Source: Pseudanabaena sp. UBA1465 (lineage in GTDB: Bacteria > Cyanobacteriota > Cyanobacteriia > Pseudanabaenales > Pseudanabaenaceae). Taken from it: DNA of 18,976 nt. The stretch is taken from NCBI GenBank assembly GCA_002325645.1, contig DCSN01000224.1, forward strand, positions 24,780-43,755. Reading direction: 5' to 3'. The notes beneath the pieces are model-generated. The model was given only the letters and a program-made list of their open reading frames with translations. It was not told where the DNA came from and ran no database searches. Of the stretch, positions 8,199-15,899 are shown one piece after another (position 1 is the stretch's first letter; each line of letters opens with the position of its first letter). A program made the position numbers and the translations under genes.

Positions 8199-8246
8199 GG
8201 TTGTTTCCCCTCCGCAGTCGGGGAAACAACCTTAGACGGGGAAACG
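8199..8246. repeat. Inverted repeat plus third repeat copy upstream of sppA
   Basis: GGTTGTTTCCCC (8199-8210) pairs perfectly with GGGGAAACAACC (8220-8231) across a 9-nt loop. A further copy of CGGGGAAAC follows at about 8237-8246, so the left arm could pair with either of two partners. It lies in the divergent mgdA/sppA region. A TAAAAT (8261-8266) that could be the sppA -10 box lies downstream; if it is used, the element acts as DNA rather than RNA. Confidence 0.7.
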
Positions 8247-8302
8247 CTATAGCTAAGAGCTAAAATAGTAAAAGTTAATCCAAAATTCAAACTCATAACT
8301 TA

Positions 8303-9109
8303 ATGTTCGGCTTTTTCAAACGCAAATTTCGCAAAAAAATCGCACGCATCGAAATCACGGGGGCGATCGGATCGAGTACGAGAACCCGCGTTCTTGAAGC
8401 CCTTGAATTTGTTGAAGAAAACAAATTTCCTGCTCTCCTCCTTCGCATCGATAGCCCTGGGGGAACCGTTGGCGACTCTCAAGAAATCTACGCCGCCCTC
8501 AAACGCCTTAGGGAAAAATCAAAAACTAAAGTTGTCGCCAGTTTCGGCAATATTTCCGCTAGTGGCGGCGTTTATATTGGTGTAGGTGCAGATTACATCG
8601 TGTCCAACTCTGGGACAATTACAGGCAGCATTGGTGTAATTTTGCGCGGCAATAATATTGAGAAACTACTCGAAAAAATTGGCGTTTCCTTTAAAGTGAT
8701 CAAATCAGGCACTTACAAAGATATTCTCTCCTTCGATCGCGCAATCACTATTGAAGAAAGAGAAATTCTCCAATCTCTGATTGATTCCAGCTACCATCAA
8801 TTTGTCGAAACCGTCGCCGAAGGTCGTAAGCTCAGTCCCGCCACCGTGCGATCGTTTGCCGATGGACGAGTATTTACAGGCGAGCAAGCCCTTACCCTCG
8901 GTTTAGTCGATCGCCTCGGTACAGAAGAAGACGCAAGAATCTGGGCAACCGAGTTAGCAGGACTCGATCCTAAAAATACTAAAGTATTTACGATTAAGCC
9001 TCCGAAAACCTTTGCCAGTAAGTTTCTGCCCAGTGGCTCAGAAATGGCGTTCAACCGTTTACAGTTTGAAGCCGAAACAAGCGGAATCCCGCTCTGGATG
9101 TGGCAATAG
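8303..9109 (+). CDS. sppA: Signal peptide peptidase SppA-type serine protease (short form, S49 family)
   Basis: A Ser/Lys-dyad protease of the ClpP/crotonase fold that would cleave leftover signal peptides or membrane-associated substrates. The 268 residues show RIDSPGGTV (48-56), the nucleophile context NISASGGVYIG with Ser87, and KSGTYKD with Lys139. The 52-residue Ser-Lys spacing equals that recalled for Bacillus subtilis SppA (Ser147/Lys199). The C-terminal ADGRVFTGEQALTLGLVDRLG is a conserved S49 block. It is a single-domain form without the duplicated N-half of E. coli SppA and with no clear N-terminal membrane anchor (a basic RKFRKK stretch instead), resembling cyanobacterial SppA2. 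Start ATG, no good Shine-Dalgarno. It is divergent from mgdA. Confidence 0.9.
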   Translation: MFGFFKRKFRKKIARIEITGAIGSSTRTRVLEALEFVEENKFPALLLRIDSPGGTVGDSQEIYAALKRLREKSKTKVVASFGNISASGGVYIGVGADYIVSNSGTITGSIGVILRGNNIEKLLEKIGVSFKVIKSGTYKDILSFDRAITIEEREILQSLIDSSYHQFVETVAEGRKLSPATVRSFADGRVFTGEQALTLGLVDRLGTEEDARIWATELAGLDPKNTKVFTIKPPKTFASKFLPSGSEMAFNRLQFEAETSGIPLWMWQ

Positions 9110-9110
9110 C

Positions 9111-9143
9111 TTTTTATAGCACGGCTTTTCCGTGCTATAAAAA
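9111..9143. terminator. Perfect 14-bp hairpin directly after sppA
   Basis: TTTTTATAGCACGG (9111-9124) and CCGTGCTATAAAAA (9130-9143) pair perfectly around a CTTTT loop, starting 2 nt after the sppA stop. The position suits a terminator or 3'-end stabiliser. The plus strand reads ATAAAAATTTGG after the GC core rather than a clean T run, so it is not a textbook intrinsic terminator. Confidence 0.55.
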
Positions 9144-9304
9144 TTTGGCTGGTTGCTTTTTGTGTGATTTTGATAACCAAGTTAAGTGATTGAGATCGCC
9201 TATTAAGTGAGACAAGGATCGCTAATTGAGAGCCTTGCCTGTCACAAGATTAATCGGGAACTAGATGCACAATATAGGAGTCGGTTTAAGGGAGGAGTAA
9301 ATCC

Positions 9305-9523
9305 ATGACTCCTGTGCAACTAGAGAGAACTCAAAAAATGTTAACTGAATCTCAATTTAGACTCTTTTCTAGATTAAGTAAAATGCGTGACTGGTTAGGA
9401 GAATTATATTTGGAGTTCATTCTTTCACAGGAAGAGATTGAACATATTTATCATTCTGAAACAAATATTTGTAAGCCAATAAATAAAGATCAAGATCGGC
9501 GATCGCCTTATTTGATGAGGTAA
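9305..9523 (+). CDS. Small protein of unknown function (72 residues)
   Basis: Not recognised. A strong Shine-Dalgarno GGAGGA (9291-9296) sits 8 nt before the ATG, the best ribosome site in the window, which argues for a real gene. The product is predicted helical (MLTESQFRLFSRLSKMRDWLG, then an acidic LSQEEIEHIYH segment) with a charged tail; there is no signal peptide, membrane segment or cysteine cluster (a single Cys). A HIP1-like GGCGATCGCC lies near its 3' end. It is separated by about 195 bp from sppA and converges on the large helicase gene, whose stop lies 77 bp away. It could be a small regulator or a partner of a neighbour, but nothing in the sequence decides this. Confidence 0.55.
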   Translation: MTPVQLERTQKMLTESQFRLFSRLSKMRDWLGELYLEFILSQEEIEHIYHSETNICKPINKDQDRRSPYLMR

Positions 9524-9599
9524 TTACTTGGAAATATTTTGAGAAAGGAATTTATAAACAATTTTTACATGATTTCTACATAATATTTATAGGTTCGAT

Positions 9600-12500
9600 T
9601 TACAATCTTTCTTCTATTTCTAAGCAAGGCAAAACCACATAATGATGATCGCCTAAATAAGACTTTTGCAAATTTTCTGATAGGTAATCATCATCACGAT
9701 CAAAACGCAATATCGTATGTCCTTTTGCTGTAATTTTATGATTTAGGTGTTTTTGCAATATTTTTTTTCCACTTGCAGATAAAACAGCCACATAACCTGA
9801 TTGATCATGAGAGCCATATGCATAGTAAAAAGACATACCGTCAATAATTACATCACCCCAATTACGTCCATAGTAATCTATCCTATTACGACCAGATGTT
9901 ATAAGAACGGAATCATTACTCAAATGCAAATCTTTAGGCTCTAATATAATTTGGTAACGGATAGATTGATGATTCAAAGAAATTGTTGGTATTTCGATTT
10001 TAGACACGCCTGCATTTAATTCACTATTTTTTAAAATAGACACTGCAACCAAAGCAGGATCATTTTGCCTTGAACCTTGTTTAAAAAGAATCGATAGGGA
10101 ATCTTTTGCTCTTGTAAATCCCACATAGAGTTTTCGAGTACAACTCTCATAACTATTATTACGATCCAATCTATCGCCATCTTCTAGCACAAATACATGA
10201 GCAAATTCTGAACCTTTAGCGCTGTGGAATGTAGAAAGCACAACCTCTTCTGGTCTGATAGTTTTTGCCTCTTCCAAGAGATAACAGATTTCTTCTTGAG
10301 TAATATTTTTGCAGTTATCCAAGGTTGCTAACAGAGATTTCCATGCAACATCTTGATCGCTATAGCCGAGCTTTAGGCGAACTTTCTCTAAGTGAGTCAT
10401 TGGATCATCGACTGCTAGATTCAGATCTTTCCTAAGATGTTCTAAAACCTTTTGACCAATCAGACTATTAGAAGGGCGAAATTTATCGGAGCTATCATAA
10501 AACTGATAAGGAATACCAATCTCTTGCAGGAAATGCTGAAGAAAACGTAAATCATTCCATCTATGGGCTAATATTGCGATTTCATTGGGTTTAATTTGTT
10601 TTTCAAAAATTAATTTCTTAATTCTATCTACCATCCATTTAGCAGCATGGTAAAGATGAGAATATTCTCCCCATAATATTTCGCCAATGTCATCAGTACG
10701 ATAAGCATAGATTTTTTCGCCTGTTTGATTAATTTGATTATTAGGAATTGCTTTACTGATGAACGCATTTGTAAAATCAACTATTGCAGGAAGCGATCGA
10801 TAATTTGCCAAGAGGCATCTTTCGGGTTGATCCTGTATATCCCAATCCCTGCGAAATTCATTAATAAATCTATTACTACTCCCAGAAAACTCGAATAGAT
10901 TTTGATTAGGATCGCCCACAGCAACTAAAAAGCTATTCTGTTGTTCATCTTGATCTTCATCCCTTTGGAAATTTCCTAACAACTTTACAATCTGATATTG
11001 TGATTCATTAATATCTTGATATTCATCAATCAATATGTACTGATAATTAGTGTCATTGTCTCCAAGATAATTAATTAATTCGTTTAGTAACCAATTAAAT
11101 TTTGTATCTGTATTTGCATTTCTACCGATTCCATCTGGAGCATCATTATGTCTCAATCCTGTTAGTTTAGAAGCTAAAGCATGAAAAGTAAGTGCATCAA
11201 CTCGTGAACCCCTCGCCCCTAAAAGTTGATATAGGCGTTTTCTCACTTCTGCTGCCGCCGTGCGTGTATGCGATAAGACTAAAATTCTTGATGGTGATAC
11301 ACCACTAATTGCAATTAAATGAGCAACTCGATTAACAATGGTTCTCGTTTTCCCCGAACCAGGTCCCGCCAAAACGAGCAAAGCTCTACTAGTATCGTCT
11401 TTGACAATTTCTTTTTGAGCATCACTAAGATTGTTAAGTATTTCACTAATTATGGGCGGATTACTAATATCTACATTAGGCAAATATTTTTCTTTAAAAC
11501 TAGCTAAAGCCATTAAGAAATAATCTTTTAATACTGATATTCTCTTTTTCTCATTATCTTTATACTTTAAAATTTCTTGAATTGCATGAACACGCTGAAA
11601 TTTTTGTTCATAATGTTCGCGGAGAGGTTCATATATAGATTTACTCCAGTTTGTTCTACTACCTTTAACAACATGATAAAGTCTATCGTAATTAGAATCA
11701 CCTTTACCTAGCATAATTAGCCCCAAGCCTTGCATTAAGTTTAATATAGGCATAGAATTTATATCAGTGTTTTTTAATTTCAACTCAACTTCTGCACTTT
11801 TTAATTTCAACTCAACTTCTGCTATATCGATAATTTGATTGTCTGTTCTTTTCCATTTTTTGGTATCAAAAATTTGACTTAGTACCATTTCCATTGTCTC
11901 AACACGGCTAAGAGCAACATTACAAGCTTCCAAACTTACTTTTATCCAATGACTAAAAGATTGATTGTCATTAAAATATAAATTAATAGTGCTACAGCTT
12001 TTTTCTTCATACCTAGCAAGCTTTAATTTTGTCAGCAGCTTTAAAGCATCATTTAATTTAAAGTTGAGTTTTATTTTGTCTGGGTTGAGTTTTATTTTGT
12101 CTGAAATTTTTCTCTCTAAAGATTCAATACTATTAAGGCGGATTAAATTGTTTTCTTCAATGAGTATGTCTTGTTCTTGTAAGTCTAATAAAAAAGCTTG
12201 TGTTCTGTCAAAAATCTCCGTGATTCTTGGTTTTACTTTCTTCTCAGAAAACTTAAAAGCAATCTCATAACGCCAAGAAACTATCCCAGATTTTACTAAC
12301 TGACGGACACTGTTGATTATTTTAGTAGGATACATTGGTATAGACAATGCGGCTTCTTGAATATCTAAGTCAATAGCATTATCTTTTTGTTTAATTCCAA
12401 TTTCCGTAAGATATTGCATCAATTGTTTCGAGGTTGCTGGAATATCACTCGCTAATGCCATATCATTATTTAACTTGACATACAAAATACAAGGACATGA

Positions 12501-14606
12501 CTCTTCTTCCTTGATCAGATTTCCTTCTTCCAATTGATAAAGTACAGTTCTTGTTTGAGTCGCAAGAATTTCTGAATTATTAGATTCAAGATGCTTTTCT
12601 AAATCTAAAGTACTTACCCAAGCATCTCCATTGCCTTTCTTTAATTTTTCCCTGATTACACCCCAACAACCTTGCATTGCCTGAAAACTAATTTGAGATT
12701 CATCATTTTGCTCAAATGTGCGTTTAAAATCTTCATTGTCTTGAAATAGATATGCTTTACCTTGTTCTCCTTGTTTACGAGCTAATCTCCCGATCTCTTG
12801 TAAATACGCTTCAGGAGTCGCTGGCGGCGCAATGTGGATCACAGTATGAATACCTTCGCGATCTATACCCATACCAAAGGCATTTGTCGCAACTACAACG
12901 TCTAATTGTTTATCCTTAAATTTTTGTAGTATCTCTTGCTTTTTTTGTGCTGTAAGCCCACCGTGAAAAGCTGCTGCTCTCAAATCTGTGCGATCGCAAA
13001 TAACTTTTGCATATTTCTCAGTCTCTTTTCTGAAACGCGCATAAACAATAGTTACTCCATCAGGATGTTGATTATGCTCTGTTTCTATGATCGACAGCAT
13101 ATTATCCTGTCTGTATTTTTCAGAAACGTTTTCAACATAGGTTGTGATTTCCTTACGCCATTGAAAATATTCTTTGTCTCTAGGAAAAATCTCTAATTTC
13201 CCAGTAAAAAGCTTTCCACTTTGCTGATCTAAATTAATTTTTTTTACTTTGTCTTCTAAATCTTTGATTACCTTCTTTGTTGCTGTTGCTGTGACAAATC
13301 CCCAGCGACAATTATGAATTTTATTCTGATAAATTTGCTTAATAATTCCCGCAATCCGCATAAAATCAGGACGAAAATCATGCCCCCATTGCGAAAGAGT
13401 ATGCGCCTCATCTAGCACCCATAAAACTGGTACACGATGCTTTAAAAGCCTTTGAATAGTTGGCTGACGCAATCTTTCAGGAGATAAATAGAGAATATCT
13501 ACTTTCCCTTGCCATAAGTTATCAATTACTTCTTTCTGCTCACTGAGACTTTGCGTACCTGATAACAAAGCAACTCTATCAACATAGTTAGGATGTCGCT
13601 CTTTTAATTGTTCCTGCAAATTTTGGACTTGATCCATCATCAAAGCCTGTAGGGGCGAAATGATTACGGATAGTCCTCTCTGATATTTTGAAAAAAGCAA
13701 CGCAGGAAACTGGAATGTCAAACTCTTACCCCCACCAGTTGGTAAAATCCCCAATGGAGTTACTTCTTTACTCAAAAATGCTTTAACAAGCTCTAGCTGA
13801 TTATCTCTAAAAGAATAACTATCACCAAAAAAGAACTTTAGTTCTTGAGGTAACGTAGTATCTAAGAAATAGTCTTGTGATAGAAAAGGAAAAGTAATAG
13901 CTTCAGCTTCTCGAAATTGAGGAAAAGTTTCTTCAACCCATTTAGGACGGTGGGCTAGAGGTTTATCAAGATGGTATAGCCAATTTAAAAATATGATTAT
14001 TCCCAAATTATTGATATTTGGCTTTTTAGGAATGGCTTCTATATATTTTTGTAGTGCCTTTATATCAGCATTAGGAAATTTTTCCCCAAGATTTTTCCAA
14101 TCATTTACCCCTTCTATTTCAGGGATTAAACATAAAGGATATCCATTTGGCAAGAATTGCCAAGCCCAATAACAAACTAATGCAGGTAAGTTCTTGCCTA
14201 ATTCTTTAACCTTTTCGTAAAGCTCAAAACTCTCCCAAGCATCTTCTAATGGATCTGAAAATCCAAGTTCTTGACGATATAGTTTGCTAAGTTTATGCGT
14301 TTGCTGTCCGATTAAAAAAAGTGCCGATAATTCAAGAGTATCGCAAATTCTCAAGCTGAGCCATGAAGGAATATTTGTAAAGAGTGTCGCTAAGTCATGC
14401 CGACGGATATTATGTCCTAAAACAACCTTTGATTTTTTGATTTTCTCTAGCGTCAAATATGCTGTCGATCTTTCTAATGCTTTATTGTGATACTTTTCAG
14501 TACAATCTACCAAAGCAATCTCTGATATTTTCCATTTACCATTGGCTTTTTTCTTTCTCTCTATATCCAAAAGTAGCCAACCTATCGGAATATCAGTAAT
14601 CTGCAC
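9600..14606 (-). CDS. Fused exonuclease-like / RecQ-type SF2 helicase / UvrD-type SF1A helicase
   Basis: One uninterrupted 1668-residue protein (about 190 kDa). Residues 1-135 resemble a DEDD exonuclease: DxE (Asp14, Glu16), GHNIRRHD (Asp71) and DPLEDA (Asp122), though no His or Tyr general base is evident. Residues 255-640 are a RecQ-like SF2 motor: motif 0 SFRDNQ (265-270), Walker A PTGGGKS (289-295), DEAH (399-402) with SQWGHDFRPD, TATAT, and motif VI QEIGRLAR (603-610). The RecQ zinc site and HRDC domain are not seen. A linker (about 640-1050) contains two small tandem duplications. Residues 1055-1520 are a full UvrD/Rep motor: Q motif (Gln1064), GPGSGKT (1081-1087), DEYQD (1194-1198), GDPNQN (1231-1236), NYRS (1268-1271), TFHSAKG (1459-1465) and VGFTRAKD (1495-1502). 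Residues 1503-1668 are unassigned. The start is GTG (alternative starts in the 8 codons before it are only ATT/ATA) with no clear Shine-Dalgarno. It likely unwinds and processes DNA in repair or defence. Confidence 0.93.
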   Translation of the reverse strand: MQITDIPIGWLLLDIERKKKANGKWKISEIALVDCTEKYHNKALERSTAYLTLEKIKKSKVVLGHNIRRHDLATLFTNIPSWLSLRICDTLELSALFLIGQQTHKLSKLYRQELGFSDPLEDAWESFELYEKVKELGKNLPALVCYWAWQFLPNGYPLCLIPEIEGVNDWKNLGEKFPNADIKALQKYIEAIPKKPNINNLGIIIFLNWLYHLDKPLAHRPKWVEETFPQFREAEAITFPFLSQDYFLDTTLPQELKFFFGDSYSFRDNQLELVKAFLSKEVTPLGILPTGGGKSLTFQFPALLFSKYQRGLSVIISPLQALMMDQVQNLQEQLKERHPNYVDRVALLSGTQSLSEQKEVIDNLWQGKVDILYLSPERLRQPTIQRLLKHRVPVLWVLDEAHTLSQWGHDFRPDFMRIAGIIKQIYQNKIHNCRWGFVTATATKKVIKDLEDKVKKINLDQQSGKLFTGKLEIFPRDKEYFQWRKEITTYVENVSEKYRQDNMLSIIETEHNQHPDGVTIVYARFRKETEKYAKVICDRTDLRAAAFHGGLTAQKKQEILQKFKDKQLDVVVATNAFGMGIDREGIHTVIHIAPPATPEAYLQEIGRLARKQGEQGKAYLFQDNEDFKRTFEQNDESQISFQAMQGCWGVIREKLKKGNGDAWVSTLDLEKHLESNNSEILATQTRTVLYQLEEGNLIKEEESCPCILYVKLNNDMALASDIPATSKQLMQYLTEIGIKQKDNAIDLDIQEAALSIPMYPTKIINSVRQLVKSGIVSWRYEIAFKFSEKKVKPRITEIFDRTQAFLLDLQEQDILIEENNLIRLNSIESLERKISDKIKLNPDKIKLNFKLNDALKLLTKLKLARYEEKSCSTINLYFNDNQSFSHWIKVSLEACNVALSRVETMEMVLSQIFDTKKWKRTDNQIIDIAEVELKLKSAEVELKLKNTDINSMPILNLMQGLGLIMLGKGDSNYDRLYHVVKGSRTNWSKSIYEPLREHYEQKFQRVHAIQEILKYKDNEKKRISVLKDYFLMALASFKEKYLPNVDISNPPIISEILNNLSDAQKEIVKDDTSRALLVLAGPGSGKTRTIVNRVAHLIAISGVSPSRILVLSHTRTAAAEVRKRLYQLLGARGSRVDALTFHALASKLTGLRHNDAPDGIGRNANTDTKFNWLLNELINYLGDNDTNYQYILIDEYQDINESQYQIVKLLGNFQRDEDQDEQQNSFLVAVGDPNQNLFEFSGSSNRFINEFRRDWDIQDQPERCLLANYRSLPAIVDFTNAFISKAIPNNQINQTGEKIYAYRTDDIGEILWGEYSHLYHAAKWMVDRIKKLIFEKQIKPNEIAILAHRWNDLRFLQHFLQEIGIPYQFYDSSDKFRPSNSLIGQKVLEHLRKDLNLAVDDPMTHLEKVRLKLGYSDQDVAWKSLLATLDNCKNITQEEICYLLEEAKTIRPEEVVLSTFHSAKGSEFAHVFVLEDGDRLDRNNSYESCTRKLYVGFTRAKDSLSILFKQGSRQNDPALVAVSILKNSELNAGVSKIEIPTISLNHQSIRYQIILEPKDLHLSNDSVLITSGRNRIDYYGRNWGDVIIDGMSFYYAYGSHDQSGYVAVLSASGKKILQKHLNHKITAKGHTILRFDRDDDYLSENLQKSYLGDHHYVVLPCLEIEERL
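11771..11824 (-). repeat. 27-bp in-frame tandem duplication in the helicase linker
   Basis: Two copies of a 27-bp unit (11771-11797 and 11798-11824) agree at 25 consecutive positions. They encode AEVELKLKS (929-937) and AEVELKLKN (938-946). The period is nine codons, so the frame is kept. The near identity at DNA level implies a recent duplication. Confidence 0.9.
12063..12103 (-). repeat. 21-bp in-frame tandem duplication in the helicase linker
   Basis: GTTGAGTTTTATTTTGTCTG occurs at 12063-12082 and again at 12084-12103, a period of 21 bp (seven codons). On the minus strand it encodes DKIKLNP (836-842) then DKIKLNF (843-849). The frame is preserved. Confidence 0.9.
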
Positions 14607-14906
14607 AGCAGTTTTTTGGCCAATTATTGTTCAAGTGAAATTTTACCGTATTTTAAGGCGTTATTTAATTATTTCTCTTAATCACTTAATCAATAGTTAC
14701 TTAACAGCGATCGCAAACCATACCGCCAGCATCATTAGTCCAAAAACTCGCCAAAATCACAAATAATAAAGATTGATTTTGAAAGAATTTGAGATGACCG
14801 TACCATGCAAAGGTCATAAATATATTGGAGCAAATCAATAAAATAACGGTGAGCATGGCGCAATTCTAAATGGTTTAATGATTATAGAAGCTATCAATAA
14901 CTTTAA
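14607..14906. promoter_or_regulatory. 300-bp divergent intergenic region with an operator-like inverted repeat
   Basis: This AT-rich stretch separates the helicase and the DUF4253-like gene and must hold both promoters. It has a HIP1 octamer at about 14707-14714 and an inverted repeat ATGACC (14794-14799) / GGTCAT (14812-14817) with a 12-bp spacer, the geometry of a dimeric regulator site. A TATATT follows at 14821-14826 without a good -35. No convincing gene or RNA was found; a 12-codon hydrophobic micro-ORF on the minus strand (14735 to 14697) is not supported. Confidence 0.35.
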
Positions 14907-15839
14907 ATGCTTAACTCTATAGAATCTTTGCGAGAGCTACTAAGTGGAACTTTTTTAAGCGAAGCAGATATGATTCAGCTTGATATTCCAATGACGCAAA
15001 GTGTAGCCTTAGCGATCGCGGTTAATCTAGAAAATAGCCTTGCAGCTTGGTATCTACTCAAAGATTTAATGCCTCAAACCCAAAGATATCCAGTGATTAC
15101 AGCTTGCTGGGGTAGTAATGGGGGAAATTGGCAGAAAACCGTGAATGATGAAGATTTCTTTTCACGATTTTACTTTGGCGAAGAATATCCAAATTTAGAT
15201 CTATCTCCAGAGGCAATTATCGCGAGGGCTAATTCTATTAGTTCTCAGGAGCTAGACAATTTTTTAGATGAAAGCGCTCGATTTAATACCTACAATTTAG
15301 AAGAACAGATCTTTACAGAGTTAGCCAATACAAGTTCTATCTTTGGTATAGCACCATTAATTTCTGAACTACAAGCAATAGTGCGATCGGGACAAATTTC
15401 CACTATTGTCGATATTGAGAAGTATCTATTTGATTGGGAATTGCAGCACATTGCTGACATTCCTGCACTATCGCATCAAGAAACAACTTATCTAGACTGG
15501 TATCAACCGAATGGGCAAACAATGGCACTAATACTACTGCCAACGCCCCATAGTTGGGAAACCCTTGCTTATCTATCTTGGTATGGCGGCAGTAAAATGG
15601 CTATTCCTTTGCTACAAAAATGGCATCAATTCTATGAAGCCGATTTGGTTTGTCATTATGGAACGATGCTGCAACTTTTGGTTGGCAAACGACCATCTAC
15701 TCCTCAGGAAGCCTTTAAATTAGCAAGCGAACAGGTGCTTTTAGCCCCTTGCACAACTTTGCTATCGGGAGTATCTATCCGTGATCATGCGCGATCGCTA
15801 CTCAAAATAAATCGATGGTTTATCCACGAAAGACCCTAA
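14907..15839 (+). CDS. DUF4253-like protein of unknown function
   Basis: A 310-residue soluble protein. The C-terminal half (about 165-310) matches the pattern I associate with DUF4253: a PTPHSWETLAYLSWYGG block, then a Trp-His-x-Phe-Tyr-x-Ala segment (LLQKWHQFYEADLV), RPSTPQEAFKLASEQ, and a terminal W-F motif (INRWFIHERP). The N-terminal half contains ITACWGSNGGNW and an acidic segment, and is not otherwise recognised. There is no signal peptide or membrane helix. DUF4253 proteins have no established activity that I can state; they are often found as single genes. Start ATG with no strong Shine-Dalgarno. Convergent with the downstream peptidase gene across a hairpin. Confidence 0.8.
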   Translation: MLNSIESLRELLSGTFLSEADMIQLDIPMTQSVALAIAVNLENSLAAWYLLKDLMPQTQRYPVITACWGSNGGNWQKTVNDEDFFSRFYFGEEYPNLDLSPEAIIARANSISSQELDNFLDESARFNTYNLEEQIFTELANTSSIFGIAPLISELQAIVRSGQISTIVDIEKYLFDWELQHIADIPALSHQETTYLDWYQPNGQTMALILLPTPHSWETLAYLSWYGGSKMAIPLLQKWHQFYEADLVCHYGTMLQLLVGKRPSTPQEAFKLASEQVLLAPCTTLLSGVSIRDHARSLLKINRWFIHERP

Positions 15840-15841
15840 AA

Positions 15842-15872
15842 ACAAGCTACAGCGCACCGCGCTGTAGCTTGT
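15842..15872. terminator. Perfect 14-bp hairpin between convergent genes, probable bidirectional terminator
   Basis: ACAAGCTACAGCGC (15842-15855) and GCGCTGTAGCTTGT (15859-15872) pair perfectly around an ACC loop, 2 nt after the DUF4253-like stop and 22 bp beyond the stop of the convergent peptidase gene. The GC-rich stem and position fit a shared terminator, but neither strand shows a clean T tract. Confidence 0.65.
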
Positions 15873-15877
15873 GCATT

Positions 15878-15899
15878 GATTAGATTAGATTAGATTAGA
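15878..15899. repeat. GATTA pentanucleotide tandem repeat (4.4 copies)
   Basis: Four GATTA units (15878-15897) plus GA lie directly after the hairpin. The last full unit supplies the TAA stop (15895-15897) of the oligopeptidase gene on the minus strand. The array is short and simple, and copy-number change would fall mostly outside the coding region. Confidence 0.85.

Noticed and set aside
8797..9180. 127-codon minus-strand ORF opposite sppA
   Set aside because: Antisense to conserved SppA motifs and without family features; sppA explains the openness.
9524..9599. Terminator between the 72-codon gene and the helicase gene
   Set aside because: The stretch is AT-rich but shows no convincing inverted repeat.
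11771..12103. CRISPR-like array
   Set aside because: Only two units each, no spacers, and both lie in frame inside a coding region.
14697..14735. Minus-strand micro-ORF with hydrophobic product MMLAVWFAIAVK
   Set aside because: Twelve codons, weak ribosome site, shorter than known small photosynthetic subunits, and no recognisable match; chance in an AT-rich intergenic region is likelier.
14542..14766. Plus-strand 74-codon ORF across the helicase start
   Set aside because: Mostly antisense to the helicase N-terminus, no ribosome site, basic low-quality composition; a shadow ORF.
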